A DNA stretch of 64,000 nucleotides, from contig JBANDB010000011.1 of the NCBI GenBank assembly GCA_037576215.1, positions 2,170,001 through 2,234,000 on the forward strand, in the 5' to 3' direction. Below the pieces are notes generated by a model. It saw only the letters and a program-made list of their open reading frames with translations. It did not search any database and was not told where the DNA came from. This document shows positions 33,850 through 47,241 of this stretch, one piece after another. Made by a program: the position numbers and the translations under genes. Source of the stretch: Armillaria gallica. Its lineage: Eukaryota; Basidiomycota; Agaricomycetes; Agaricales; Physalacriaceae. Position 1 is the stretch's first letter. Each line of letters starts with the position of its first letter.

Positions 33850-35248
33850 GCCTATTAATAGGTGTGCACGAGGCCTGGAGCCGTGACATCACGCCTGGGA
33901 CCTCTTTAGGATGACGACGAGTGGGAGTATCTAATTCTGCGACGAACGTGATGAACGAGTATCTGGGGCGAGGTATTGTACGCAGTATACAGTTAATGCG
34001 ACTATAGGATCAGTAAAATAGATCGGAGGACGTACCTGTCCGAGTCCGAGTCCGAGGAATCTCACGATACAAAGCTACGCGTAGCGCAGCACCTCATGCT
34101 GTCCAGCAATTCGCGCAGAAATATGGAAGAATCGAAGATGCCCCAATCGGTCATGAATGCTGGGTATATGCGCGTGCTTGAGCCTAAAACGACGAGGAAG
34201 GTGCCTGCCGTTCGTTGTTCTGCATCCCACGGACCAAGTGCCCTTGATTGTTGGATGTGATTCGTTGCTCGTGCGTAGCTGAGAACACAGAACGAACGCC
34301 GTGTCGCGGAAAAGGCGCGTGTCTTACTATGGAAACGTGGTCCGTTGAGCTCCGCGAGTGAGACCGAAGCAAAGGCAGTGTTCGTGCAAGAACGAGAAGA
34401 TGCGCGAAATCAAGAAGACTAAGTCGCCGTACTTGATCGTTTGAATAGTGATTGTGAATAGGGCGGCCAGAGATTGCGAGTAAGATGGATAATTTACACC
34501 TTGCCCTTCCTTCGACTCCTTGGACTCCGTCTTCAATGCTGACCTCAGGTAGTTGAGTGACACGCCAGAATAAGAGTTACAACAAGTGAATGTCCTCGTT
34601 CGTCTCAGACAACCCAGCAGCGAAGGCAGAGAGGGGAATACGAATGGTAGTGCATGGGTGGCGTGGAACAACACTGAGGGCTACATTTGTGTAGTTCATG
34701 TCCTAGGTGAAGAAATTCAGGCGTCCAGTAACGCGGTTGTCCGTTGCTTGATGCGGTGAGCTGGACGCGAAAAGATAGATGAGGATCATCGTGGTCACAA
34801 GCAGAGGAACGTGGCTGACTCGTCGGCCAATCATCAACTATTTCCAATATTTTGCCCTCCTACCGCTTCTTAAGTGTCACGTTTTATGCATTATGTACTA
34901 TCCTCGATTCGCGAAAAGATATCTGTTACCACTTTCTGGTAAGCCGTATCTCCCTCCCTACTAGCTAGAATCGTCCGGCTTTTGTGCGCTCACGTCGTCT
35001 GATATCGAAACGACGATGACTTCGAGTTTCTCTTCAAAGAACGTGTCGCGTTTGCACTTTCAAGCCAAGTCACTCAGGATGGCAGCAACTGAGGGGAAGG
35101 GTAATATACATCTGGAAATCTGTATATGAGTGGGACCCTGCATTTGTGCGTACTACCGCGTTTGCTTACATAGTATAGTCTAGGAACATGCTTCGCAAGA
35201 CATAATCATTATGTAGTAAGGTAGGAATGTACTATAACAGGTCATAAA
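33850..35248. other. Intergenic stretch
   Basis: Minus-strand frames at 34327-34674 and 34605-34847 overlap in different frames, have no recognised motif, and could not be spliced. No RNA gene seen. Confidence 0.35.
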
Positions 35249-38200
35249 TTACACCCTCGGCTTGCGCCGTCTCTCCACTTTAAACTTCGCTTTCACCAAT
35301 TTCAACACCCCATACGCTAGAAGACGGTACAGCACCATCGCGACAACAATGGCACCGAGATTAAGCTGTGCATTGATGCCTCCCAACTCGAACGTGTCTA
35401 ATACCTGCTCCCCGGAACTCACAGCACACGTACCATCGGCAAGCCGTTGGTCATCGTCGCATGAGAATACCAGCCCACGGAACGCGTATGGCATGATATT
35501 TCGCACCGCGTAGCCCAAGGGTGAGAGCTTGTTCAACCCCTTTAAAAAAGCGGGCATGTCCAAGCTCATCAGACCTGCCAAAGAAGCTTGAACAACGAGA
35601 AGAGAACGATAACGAAGGATGACTGTACCTGCCATGAACATCGCGACTGATAAAATGACATTGGTCACATTAAGCGCAAGCCCGGTGTTTTCGTCGAGTA
35701 GAGTGTTGAATAAGATGCCGAGTGATTCCCCGGCGTTGACGATGCATAGCGCGTTTAGAGATACAACGAAGAACATACTGACTGTCCGCCGGAGATCGGT
35801 CGCGATAGCCGTTAATGCGGAAAACATCAGACAAGATATAATCTCGCAAGGCAGTTCTAACAAAATGTATGCCATGAAGAATGACTCGACAGAGTATGCT
35901 CCATCGTCATATTCCTACACAGAACTTTAGTGGCATGTTCTTTGAGAAGAATGATAGATGGCACCCTGTAAAAAATATCCCTTTCGACAGGATAGACTGC
36001 AATATTCTGCAGCATTCCGACAAAATATACTATATCGTAGTTATAAATGGTGTCCCTGCAGCAGATAGAACAGAAACGAACTTACAAGGAAGAATCTCTT
36101 GGATACAGCCAACGCGATTTTGTATGCTGATATAGTTGTGCCCAATTGGAGAAAAAAAGAGACTTGAAACAATCTTTTCCTACGCATCAGAACGCTACAG
36201 AAATGCCCATGGCGCTGAAGCACGTACCCCAAGTCCAAGAACGTTCCCAAATCTCGCTTCCGGGACAGTCGTCTGACGAATGAATGCCAGATATCCACGC
36301 TTTAGAAGTATAGGTAGCGACGTTGTAAGCGGCGACATCTTCTTTTCATACTTCTTCAAATCCAGAGGGAGCCCTGATGTCTTCTTGTGATCTTTGACCC
36401 GAGGAACCTGCTCTCGGAAAGCCTCGACAAGCCTATCCACTTTTGCCCGACTGAGTTCCTCTTGTTCGGCCTCGCGCAAATCTACAGAGACCACATCCAG
36501 AGCAAAGTCGGCGGGATTCATTGTCGAGGGGCACTTGAATCCAACGGACGTCATATAATCCAGCATATCACATGCAGGTCCTGAATACGCTACGCGTCCA
36601 CCCTTGGTCAAAAGGAGTACATTGCCGAAATGCTTGAACAGCTCGGATGAGCTTTGGTGCAGCGTCGTAATAATCGTCCGGCCTTCCTCGGCTAGTTGTC
36701 GTAGAACATCCATGATCGAAGCAGCCGTAAACGCATCTAGTCCTGAGGTGGGTTCATCAAGCCTACAGACAGCATTTTCAGAAAAATGAAAGAAATGGGT
36801 AACAAAAAACTTACATCAACACCTGAGGCTCCGTGAGCACTTGGATAGCAATACTGACTCTTCTCTTTTCCCCACCCGAGATACCTTTCAAAAGCTCATT
36901 CCCAACCAAAGTATCCGCACAATCCTTCAACCCCATCTTAAACATCACTTCATCCGCCTTCTGCCTCTTCTCCTCCTTCGACATCCACCCTGGCAGTCGC
37001 AACCCTGCAGCAAATCGGAGCGTCTCCCGAACTGTGAGATACGGAAGGAGTGCGGCATCATCCTGCATCACATACGAGCAAAGCGCGCGTACAACCTCCC
37101 CACTCGCAACGACGCCATTCAGCGCTAGGTCTCCCTCTGCGACATATGTTGTCCGTAGAGTAGACTGGAGTCGTTGTGCCATCAAGTTCAGCAATGAGGA
37201 CTTCCCACTCCCTGAAGGACCAAGGATGACGTTGACTTTGCCTGCTTCAAAACATGTATTGATGCCTTGCAAGACTTCAAGACTTTTCCCTCCCCGTGTA
37301 CGGATCTGTAGAGTGTAATCGATAAGATCTATGTCTACACTCGCCACCGCGTTAGCTGCCCGGCTGATGACTTTGATGTTCTTCTGCTTGGGTTCATCGG
37401 CCGCGCGTTTAGTTCCTAGGATCGTGATGTCGACCTTGATCATGAACAAGAGGATGATCTGAATGATGAGATAGAGAATGGCAAAGCCAAGCATAGCAAC
37501 CACCGGAATGGTCGTCCAGTCCTTCCGCGGAACAGCGAGAGACTTTATGATAAAGTCACCGCGGTAGGTGATGCAGTTGGGATCAGTCCGTGCATCGCCG
37601 GATGGACAGTCAAAAAACCGGTCCTTGAATTCGTTATTAACCAGTGCAGTAAACGCATAGAACTAAAATGGAACATTAGGCCGACTATGAGAGTAGTGTG
37701 AGATAGACGCACTAGCTGTGATATCCACTTCATCCAGCGCAGATATATGGGTATAGAATTTCCTTGTATGAAGAATCCGCAAGAGAAGGTATAGACTGTA
37801 AACGCCAAGTTTGCAATTAAAGTCGCGGTTGCAAAATTCCGGGAAATAGCAGATGAGAGTCCCGCAAATAATACGGAAGTATAGTGATTGAGCAAACCGA
37901 TCGCAAAGTAGAAGAAGAATCGCGAGACCGAGGGCGCGAATCCAATCATGAAATAAGATATGACGGAGAAAATCAGCGGGACAATTATGTCCTCCAACAA
38001 TAGGTGGGCCAGGCGATAGCTCAGAATCCAGGGTAAAACTCCAACAATCCCTTCGCCATGCTCCCGATCAAAAACAGGCATTTCTACGACAGTCAAACGA
38101 TAAACCTCATACATGACCATCAAATAGCCTTGAAGTCCGACCGCAGTATACAGCGCTGCTTGCCGTGAACGAATGCCAGCTGACGAATCCGGCAGTTGCA

Positions 38201-39506
38201 GAAATACCAATCCGACAACCACACCCATTAAGATTGCTTCGATCCACGAGGTCGTCATTCCTAATGGGTCTCGAAAACTCGTCTTCAGCGTACGCGAAAG
38301 CAGAGTAACCACTGTCCGTAATACGGGCGCCTTCATGGGCTCAGGCACCGTAGGCCGAGGGGCCAAGGTCGTTGTCGAGTCTGTCTCGTGCTTTGCAAGT
38401 CCTTCCGGGTAGCGCTTGACCGATGCTTCGTGCCACACGCCGATGAGCCTGCTGACACGAGCTCGGGCTGCCTCCTCAGTCTCCGTGGTCCGGACATCGA
38501 TCGCTGCAGCATCAATGAGGTAGTCGGCGGGATTGACATGAGCGCCAATTGGGTTCAAGTGGCCTTCGAACCACAAGACAGCATCTGAGGTGGGTCCGGC
38601 GTAAAGAGTATGTCCCTGTGCCAGTAACGTCACTCTATCAAGCATGAAAAAGACCTCGGAACGAGGTTGATGTAACGTCATGATAATTGTTCTGCCCTTC
38701 TTTGCCATGCTTTGCAGCGTCTTCACCAATTGAAACGCGCTGGTGGCGTCTAGCCCGGTCGTCGGTTCATCGAGAAAGAGTACGGACGGGTTTCCGAGTA
38801 GCTGAACACCCAGGCTAACTCGCCGCCGTTCACCACCTGAGCATCCTTTGCGGCGAAATCCGTCCCCACCGGAGTATTGGCACACTCCTTCAGTCCTAGT
38901 TCCAGGATGATCTCTTCAACGAGCTGGGCACGTTTTGCACGGGTAATTGAAGCCGGAAGACGAAGGTCAGCCGCATACATGAGCGTTTCGCGTACGGTCA
39001 GGGTGGGTAAGAGAATGTCGGTCTGAGTAACATAGGCGTGAGTGATGCTGGAGATAGATGGAGAGTTGCTGTATAGAATCTGTCCGTGTACCGCAAGGTT
39101 GCTGCTATGCATTCGTCGCGACAAGACATTCAATAATGTAGTCTGACGGATATCAGTACACAATGGTTCCAGTAGAGTCAGAAATATCCACTTTGCCGCT
39201 GCCACTACTGCCAATAATCCCAGTCAGACTAGCCCGAGGAAAATCCGCGTCAATCTGGGTCAACAGACTCTTCGATACGCCTGCCTCTTCGTCTACACTC
39301 TGCTTCTTTGCCAACCAGCCCCGACGTCCAGTATTCACCTTCACCGAAAGCCGCCGTATCTGTACATCCACGGGCGCGACCGCAGAAAAAGACAGCTTTT
39401 CTTGATGCGTGTCAGTGAGATACCAGTCCGGGAGTATGCGAGGCGTCTCGTTAATGTCCACCTGCTTGTCGACGGTAGACATGTCTACGGAGGCGACCCT
39501 GGACAT
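35249..39506 (-). pseudogene. Full-size ABCG-type ABC transporter with a frameshift in its first NBD
   Basis: Predicted ATP-driven exporter with the layout NBD-TMD-NBD-TMD. Start chosen at the ATG at 39506 (MSRVASVDMSTV). NBD1: Walker A GSSGSGKTTLLN is split by an intron at about 39165-39212; signature CSGGERRRVSLG; Walker B VLFLDEPTTGLD; H-loop MTLHQPRSE. TMD1 spans about 37700-38300. NBD2: GPSGSGKSSLLN, ISGGEKRRVSIA, LDEPTSGLDA. TMD2 ends with several helices and a basic tail (KVERRRKPRV). About ten short introns. Between KECANTPVGTDF and the NBD1 signature, near 38854, the frame changes by one missing base with no plausible intron. Everything else is intact, so this is a very young pseudogene or a sequencing error. 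Confidence 0.85.
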
Positions 39507-40928
39507 GGTAGATGGCAGGTGAACGTCAAATCGCTGAAGGAAACAGCATAAGCTCGGAAGGGGGTCCGGAGCTAGCGATGACCATTCCTTGATCGAGTGC
39601 CATGATGATTCCCACCATGCGTCATCAATATTCAATAATGACAACAACACTCGCGCTTTGGGTCGTAGTGACTTTTGACCATGACAAAAATTGCTAGGTC
39701 AGTGTTTGGAAAGACTCAGTTGACGTGAAGGATGCACAATGACCACTCTTCAAGGCTTCAAGGCCTCATTATCCATCTCAAATGCTGCATCAACCCCGAG
39801 CCAGCATGATATCGGTAGTGTGTGTAGCTGTATCGTGATGTCGGTGAGCGCACGTAAACGTCGCAGTTGCAGTCGTTTGAAATTCGGATGCCTTCAGTGT
39901 ACGATCGTGATCTGACGTCGGTCCCCGCCGGTAACAACACCAACAGATTTGACGCACCCGGCTAGGTCTATTTAGTCTTCTTTTGCCTCCTTTTGATCTC
40001 TCTCCATGACACTAGGTTGACGAATGTTGGTCCTCCAGATTACGAGATATCTTGCCAAGCTGTGTCCGTCCCGCTGGCACGGTTGCGCCTCGACAGCTGC
40101 AACTTCAAGGTTTCATGACGAATATAGAGGAAAGATGGGCCCGGCACCCACAGTCGTAGATACTGGTATCAACGTTTTCAGAGAGATACACTGGCAGCGA
40201 GAAAGAAGATCACTTCCTCAGGTGAGAGGCATCTTCAGCAACTCGCCAGTTAGTTCGGAAGGAAAACCATCCTTTGCAGACAAAACACTCGCCTTCAAAG
40301 ACCTGTTGGAGCTTCGTTTTCACCTCAGGCTTCTACTTACATCGCGTATATAATTCCTCGACAGGTTTTATGGAACACGCCATGACTTTGAACGTTGCTC
40401 TGATGCAAGTCGACCTGAATCAATACGTCTCCCATTAAGTCGCATTCCAATGCTTTATCTTTGATACTTACCCGGGCTTCGAGATGCATTGGTCGTTAAG
40501 TATGCATGCACGCGATACGCCACTCGATGATCTCCCTACGTGAAGGTCAGCTTGAAGGCAGCTTGCGGAGACGGCATCGAAGAAAGGTGGTGCTGTTGCA
40601 TCCGCGGACATCCAATATTGCCGCTGTCTTCATTATTTAATATTTAAGAGGGAAGCGAGGAAGACTTATCAGAGTCCACTACGGATTTACCACGGGCTAA
40701 TAATAGCAAATCTACGTGTACACGTCGGGAACATAATAAGAAGACGACTACCGCGAGTCTGACATGATGCGAGCATTTATTCCCACCCCCAACAAACAGA
40801 GGCCCTAATTGCACTTCCCCCGCGGTATGGCGAGAACAATTGGAAGAGGTTTGTTTCTATTGAATACATCTAAGTTGATCAACCTACTAAGTAAGTGGGG
40901 AATACATAACAGATGTGACGGACATGTA
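39507..40928. other. Intergenic stretch
   Basis: Contains one plus-strand frame, 40024-40353 (109 codons), with no motif. No supported gene. It holds the promoter of the ABC transporter and the downstream end of the first MFS gene. Confidence 0.35.
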
Positions 40929-42718
40929 TTACACTCCCTGCCTTCGAGAACGGACAGTGTTTATGTCTAAGCTCCACCCCAACAACGCCACACCAGCAGC
41001 CCCAGCAAAACACGACCCCACATACAAAATCATATTCTCAAACCTGCCATCAGCCACCTGGAAACCCGTACTCGCCGAACCAACAGCAGAACCAGACACC
41101 GTTTCTAGAACGGAAGAGATGGGCGTACACAAGATATTGCCTACGCCTCGGGATAACATCAGGTAACCAAACAGGTACGTGGCTTGGTTCGGGTCGTCTT
41201 CTGTGGGTGACGAAAAATCGGTACTGGTGCCACCGATATACAAAATACGCGCTTACTGGCGATGGGAGAAACAAACCCTGTCCAAAGACTGCTCCATCCC
41301 CCGGCCAGGATACCGTAGGCAATCCCGAAGGCCAGAAGGCCGCCTAGACTTTGGGAGAGGACGCCCCATAGAATAAATGTCGCTAGAGATGTCGCGAAGA
41401 GGGTTGACATCCCCAAGAACCACAGATTAAACTTGTCAGAGAGGTACCCCATGGATAGACGACCAAGAACAGAGGCTCCTAGAAGCCAAGTCAGTAATAG
41501 CAGTCGAGGTCCTTGAGATAAAGTGTACCGTTGAGGAGAGCGACAGTCAACGATGAATTCGTGGTACTCAAGTTCATCGCATGAGCAAACGCTAAACACA
41601 TTCCATCATGTCAGGGAATGTCGCGAGAATGGACCGAAGCTTACTGGGGAGCCATACAATCGGGACAAAGTACCCGAATCCCTGGAAGGTATTTGCAGCA
41701 AGAAGGATCCAAAACGACGTGCTTTTGATCCATTCTCGCGAGCGAGAAGGCGTCACTTGTTGACGCCTCCTGGAATTAGGAATCCGTGGCCTCACGAAGG
41801 GCAGCGCAGGTAGAAGAACCGCGAGAGCAACCGAGAGGATTCGTAGTGTTTTAGCGGTCCCGTAGCGCGAAATTAACTCTGGAAGTATTAAAGGAAGTAT
41901 CAGACCTCCGCTAGCCGTTCCTATAGACCCTATTTGGTATAAGCGTCGATGAGAAGGAAAGGATTCGCGCACCAGCAAAGATGACACCATTTGCAAGGCC
42001 TCTCCGGGTCACAAACCACTCGGACATGTAGGATATGCACGGGGCATACAGAAGTGATCCGCCGACAGCGTATAGGACGCCTTGCAGGCCTATTAAAGTC
42101 GAAACCTGGTATTCCAAGCTACAACAAACTGATAACCTTGAAGAAGAGAGCGACTTGCTTTGGTGGCATAGCTCGCACCCAACAAACTCGCCCAGCAGAG
42201 GGTAGCGCCTACCCACATAGACGTTCGTCGATGGTAGGGATACCTCGCGGTGATGGGGTAAATTATAGGGCCTAATAGACGCTTAATGGGGTCAACGGAA
42301 TGGCAGGCCATGCTGTACCCGAGCAATAGATGATCCCTGAAGATAGCGGGCCGATAAGAGGAAGTAGAGATGAGGCATGGGGTTGTGATGAGAAACTTGG
42401 ATCGTTGAGGTAGCCTGTATTCGTGAGTTAGCCTACTAAGCTATTCTAGGTAAATGGATTCGTACCATCAAGGAAGACACCGAAGGCATTGGGGAATCCC
42501 CATACGAGTCCTTCAACGAAGAATGCTGCGACCAACTACTCAATGTTGATTAGAGTGATGGAAACGAAAACTAGCACACGCACGAAGGACCACGCGCCGA
42601 ATCCCTTGTCTACTGGTGCTAGCGACGATTCGTTTCGTGGAGCCACGTTCTCTTGCGAAAGATGTATTTCTTGTGAATGGATCGCAGAGAGCTCTATGCT
42701 CTCTGCCTGTCTTGACAT
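40929..42718 (-). CDS. Monocarboxylate-type MFS transporter, copy A (intact)
   Basis: Predicted 12-helix transporter of the MCT (SLC16-like) branch of the major facilitator superfamily; fungal relatives carry monocarboxylates, riboflavin or similar small molecules. The ATG at 42718 starts a Ser/Glu-rich tail, then DKGFGAWSF, the MCT signature before helix 1. Later blocks: GGSLLYAPCISYMSEWF, RRGLANGVIFAG, LGRLSMGYLSDKF, and a C-terminal half GYLMLSRGVGNILCTPISS. About eight short introns keep frame throughout; one, after SLLGASYATK, has a GC donor (GCAAGT). I found no lesion. It lies head to tail with copy B. Confidence 0.82.
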
Positions 42719-42938
42719 GGTGGCTGGTGACAGAGTATGACTCAAAAAAGTCGTTGGAAGAACGCGGATCGGTAATTCCGGAAAGTCGTTCCGACTCAAA
42801 TTAAGTTTAACGGCCAACCTCACCAGTGCAACGAAACATCAAGACGTTGGGTGGTTGTAGTGGAAAGAAAAAGGATACAGCATACACATCGCACCTTAGA
42901 GAGATGTTTTTATTCCTAACAAAATCTTCCACAAGCAT

Positions 42939-44734
42939 TCAAGTTGCACGACTTCGAGCCCGGCCTGCCCTCGCATCTAGTCCCCACCCCAACAACGCAA
43001 CCCCAGCAGCACCCGCGAAACACGACCCCACATACAAAATCATATTCTCAAATCTTCCTCCCGCCACCTGGAATCCCGTGTTCGCCTTGCCAATAGCAGA
43101 TTCTGAGATCGTGGATAGTGCAGATGAGATGGGCGTGCATAAAATGTTGCCTACGCCTCGCGAGAGCATAAGATATCCGAATAGATATGTCACCAAATTC
43201 GGGTCGTCTTCTGCAAATCAAACAGTAAGCGATGAGAACGGGCATCATGGTGCGTAAAGCTAAGCGCACTAGTGATGGGAGCGATAAAGCCTGTCCATAG
43301 ACTACTCCACCCCCCTGCGAGAGCACCGTAGGCAATACCAAATGATAGAAGTCCAGCAAGATTTCTTGAGAAAGGCCCCAAAGGATAAATGTAGCGATTG
43401 ATGTCGAAGACAGTGTGGATAACGCGAGGAGCCACGGGTTTAGTCTGTCTGCCAGGTAACCAAGGGACAAGCGACTGAGCAAAGAAGCACCTGAGAATAC
43501 GTCTCAGCAAGAGTTCATGTCATGATTGAATTCAGCGACACACCGTTCAGAAGTGCAACAGCCAGGGAAGAGCTGGTACTGCTCAGGTTCATTTCGTGTG
43601 CGAAAGCTGGAATAATCTTCCATTAGCTCAAGTTTGTCAGAGGAACAAGCACTGACTGGGAAGCCATACAACAGGCACAAAGTAACCGAGTCCCTGGACC
43701 GTATTGACAGCGAGAAGAACCCAGAAGGTAGGGCTATTCATCCAATCGCGGGAACGAGGAGGTGTTACTTGAGCACGATTTCTGGATTCAGGGAGTCGGG
43801 GCTTGACCAGTGCGACAATTGGTATGAGTGCTGTTGTAAGCACGACGGAAATGATTCGCAGGGTCTTTGCCGATCCGTGATGAGATATCAGGGTGGGCAA
43901 TACGAGAGGGAGGATCAAACCACCGGCAGAGGTTCCTGGAGGCAGCGGTCAAAATCAGGATTCGTCCAATTCGACGAAGTAGATCTACGAACCAGCAAAA
44001 ATGACACCGCTCGCAAGACCTCTCCGCATCACAAACCATTCCGTCATGTAAGATATACAAGGTGCGTACAGAAGCGATCCACCGATGGCATACAGAATTC
44101 CTTGTAGCCCGATTAGTACTGGCACCTGGTACTTTTGGTGAGTAACGAAGCGAGGATGGAAAGCTATGCTCACCTTAGTAGCGAAACTCGCCCCAAAGAG
44201 ACTCGCACCACAGAGGACCACACCTATCCACATCATTTTACGGCGATGATATGGATACCGTACATTAATGGGATAGATTACGGGACCTGATAGTAGCCAT
44301 TTAACGACCTTTCCAGAGACAACTGGGGGAAATATTATTACTGGAGCAAAAAATCATGCCCGACGACAGAGGACCGATGAGAGGAAGTAAAGTGGATGCA
44401 TGAGGTTGGTTCATAAATTTCGGATCGTTAAGGTAGCCTGATGGTGAATTAGCGTCTGCCCATGGAATACTTGTGTAGGACGCACTATCAAGAAAGACAC
44501 CAAAAGAGTCCGGGAAACCCCACACGATTCCTTCAACAACAAATGCAGCCAGGAGCTAAGCCAGAGGTAAACATTAATCCAGAGAAACGAAAAGCGAAGA
44601 GGACGAACAAAAGACCAAGCGCCGAATCCACGGTCCACTGGTGCTAGGGAAGACTCGTTTAGCTGAGCACCATCCTCCTGCTCCGAATGGCGAGAAATGC
44701 TGCTGAGCTCGATGCTCTCCGTTTGTGTCGACAT
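42939..44734 (-). pseudogene. Monocarboxylate-type MFS transporter, copy B (frameshifted)
   Basis: ATG at 44734 (MSTQTESIELSS, then DRGFGAWSF). The exon order is the same as copy A: WGFPDSFGVFLD, GGSLLYAPCISYMTEWF, RRGLASGVIFAG, LSRLSLGYLADRL and GYLMLSRGVGNILCTPISS. Near 43371-43378, after STSIATFILWG, one base is missing relative to copies A and C, so the following NLAGLLSFGIAYGALAGG lies in a different frame with no intron to join them. The intron that has a GC donor in A and C has a normal GT here. Stop at 42939. Probably inactive, or truncated after about eight helices. Confidence 0.75.
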
Positions 44735-44789
44735 GACTCAGGCCTTTCGGATTGTCCTCCGAATATTCAAATATCTTGGTATATGAATA

Positions 44790-44945
44790 GCCGTAGTCTT
44801 GAGGGCCGGAATACAGTGGATGCGGGGTCCCTTTTCTTGCCGCATGTTTCACCAAGTTTCTGGAGAAGAGGACGAGGAAAGGCGCGACGGTAAGAGTGAA
44901 AGGGAGAGTCGCGCTGCCGTAATAGGCAACCGAATTGAGCCACAT
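44790..44945 (-). pseudogene. Relic of a cysteine-cluster gene
   Basis: The minus strand around 44815-44945 resembles 48810-48925: a TGGCTC/TGGCTA start (MWLNSV versus MWLDWK), a pyrimidine-rich middle, then GTGAAACATGCGGCAAG versus GTGAAACATGCCTCAAG. At the second locus this is the start of the cysteine cluster; here the cysteines are mostly lost. It sits in the space between copies B and C. Confidence 0.4.
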
Positions 44946-45093
44946 TTAGGATCCTACACTTTCACCAAAACGTCGACTGTCTCCTGGCTATCTTTTTTTA
45001 TCTATTGCAACCGAGAAATTGCGGAAATGACTCAGCCTCGGATCTGTGCTGACTCCAAGGTCCAACATATCCAAATCACTGCTTCCTAGCACC

Positions 45094-46919
45094 ATGTCAA
45101 CGCGTACAGGAAGCATCGAGCTCGTAACAATACAAGGGTCTGACTCCCCAGTATCTCCAACGACGCCAGACAATACTAGTACGCGAAACGAGTCGTCGTT
45201 AGCTCCAGTAGATACAGGGTTCGACGCCTGGTCATTTGTTTGTATCTGTGCTCGATGGTAATTTGCTGGTCCTAACTATGAACACGCCTAGTTGGTGGCG
45301 GCGTTTTTTATCGAAGGGATCGTATGGGGATTTCCAGACGCGTTTGGCGTCTTTCTCGATGGTGGGTACTCTATTTTCTTTTTGTATTCGTTATCGGACT
45401 GACTGGGAGTCAGGTTACCTTAATGATCCACTATTCATGTACCAGCCTCATGCGTCAACTTTGCTCCCTCTTATTGGCCCTCTTTCCTCGGGGATTATCT
45501 ATTGTTCAGGTAGAGTATTTCACATCGTAGTCTTGGACCGTCAACCAATCCTTCTTGTTAGGCCCGGTCATATATCCCATCACTGCAAGGTACCCTTACC
45601 ATCGGCGCACGATGATGTAGGTTGGAGCTGTTCTGTGTTCAGCCAGTCTTTTTTCTGCGAGCTATACAACCAAGGCAAGTTGCTCTTCATTGTAATGTCT
45701 CGTTAATCTAACACACGAACGTCAGGTCTCTACTTTGGTAGGCTTGCAGGGCGTGTTATACGCCGTCGGTGGATCATTACTATACCCACCATGCATATCG
45801 TACATGTCAGAGTGGTTCGTCGCCCGACGAGGTTTGGCAAATGGTGTCATCTTCGCTGGTACGTGCTTACTCTCAATCACCATTAGTTCCTCTATCCTAA
45901 GTAAACCTTTCAGGCACTGCCATTGGCGGCCTGATACTGCCGCTCGTCCTTCCAAACCTGATCTCGCGTTTTGGTACCCCCAAGACATTACGAATCCTTT
46001 CTATCACAGTCGCCATTCTCCTTGTGCCCTCGCTTCCTTTTGTGAAGCCACGCATACCTGAATCCAGGAATCGCCGCCAAACAGCGCCTCCACGTTCTCG
46101 TGACTGGATTAAAAGTCCCATATTTTGGGCTCTTCTCGCCACAAACACAGTTCAAGGTTTTGGGTATTTCGTCCCAATAGTATGGCTTCCTAGTGAGCTT
46201 ATTATGCGATTATCTCGGTGTTTTAAGAGATTTTACCCAGCCTTCGCTCATGAAATGAATCTGAGCTCTACCAGCTCGTCACTGACAGTTGCCCTCTTGA
46301 ATGGTACAGACTCGCTCATCGTCCGCTTTGAAGGTCTTTTTAAAATTTCTACTGTATAGGTGCATCCGTACTGGGACGCCTGTCCATGAGTTATCTATCA
46401 GATAAATTCAACCCACGGTTTCTTGGGATGTCGACGCTATTCTCGACGTCTCTTGCTACTTTTATTCTATGGGGTGTTCTTCCACAAAGCCTCGCTGGGC
46501 TTCTGGCTTTCGGAGCTGCCTACGGCATCCTCGCTGGGTCATGGACCTATCTTTGGACGAGCTTCGTATCGCCCTTCGCTAGTAAGTCCGCCGTAACTTG
46601 AATATGGTATTAATCGTTAAGTCGTTTGTCTCCCGCAGAAGACGGCCACAACGTAGCTACATATCTATTTGGTTACCTCATGCTTTCCCGGGGATTGGGC
46701 AACATTTTGTGCACGCCAATTTCGTCTGCCTTTTTGGCAGCAGCTTCGGACTTCGATGCCGGGACGGCTCGCACTGGCTTTCAAGTTGCTGGCGGAAGGT
46801 TCGAGAACATGGTTTTATATGTAGGATTGTGTTTTGCTGGTTCTGCTGGTATTGCGATGTTGGGATGGTTACTTGATGCGAAGACTAGAAGGCGATTGTC
46901 TGGCTTAGGTGTGCGCTGA
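45094..46919 (+). pseudogene. Monocarboxylate-type MFS transporter, copy C (nonsense codon)
   Basis: Plus strand, facing away from copy B across a 360-bp gap. The ATG at 45094 begins MSTRTGSIELVTIQG, then DTGFDAWSF. Introns fall where they do in A and B. In the exon with ITARYPYHRRTMM, the codon after the second Met is TAG at 45618-45620, where copies A and B have TGG. Later exons are open: GGSLLYPPCISYMSEWF, RRGLANGVIFAG, GRLSMSYLSDKF, and GYLMLSRGLGNILCTPISS to the TGA at 46917. The GC donor (GCAAGT) seen in copy A is shared. A single nonsense change probably disables it. Confidence 0.75.
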
Positions 46920-47241
46920 GAATATTTAATCAAGATTGTGATTTTTACTACTACTACTGGCATGATGCGGTGCCTCTGTCGTGATATGGAGTTACGGCAC
47001 TGTACCGGTCACTCAATATTCCGAGAACGATTACTCGAAGTCCAAGAAACGTACTGTATGTCACCATGGTGCGAGACACGAATAATTGCTAATCGTTAGC
47101 ATCTACCATGTCCAGGTGAATCTCGCAGATCCGTGATTCCCCAAGGTTCAGATTCCATTCTCCCCTTTGATCAAATCACAGCCATGCTTCTGGCCGAGAG
47201 CGAAGGGCATGGTATAAAGCCTGAACACTTTGGCACTGGAT
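46920..47241. other. Intergenic stretch
   Basis: No gene or RNA recognised between copy C and the hairpin. Confidence 0.4.

Noticed and set aside
40024..40353. 109-codon plus-strand frame between the ABC and MFS genes
   Set aside because: No motif, no spliceable neighbours; left as intergenic.
44574..44945. 123-codon minus-strand frame as a gene
   Set aside because: It overlaps the first exon of MFS copy B and a relic of the cysteine-cluster gene; no independent support.
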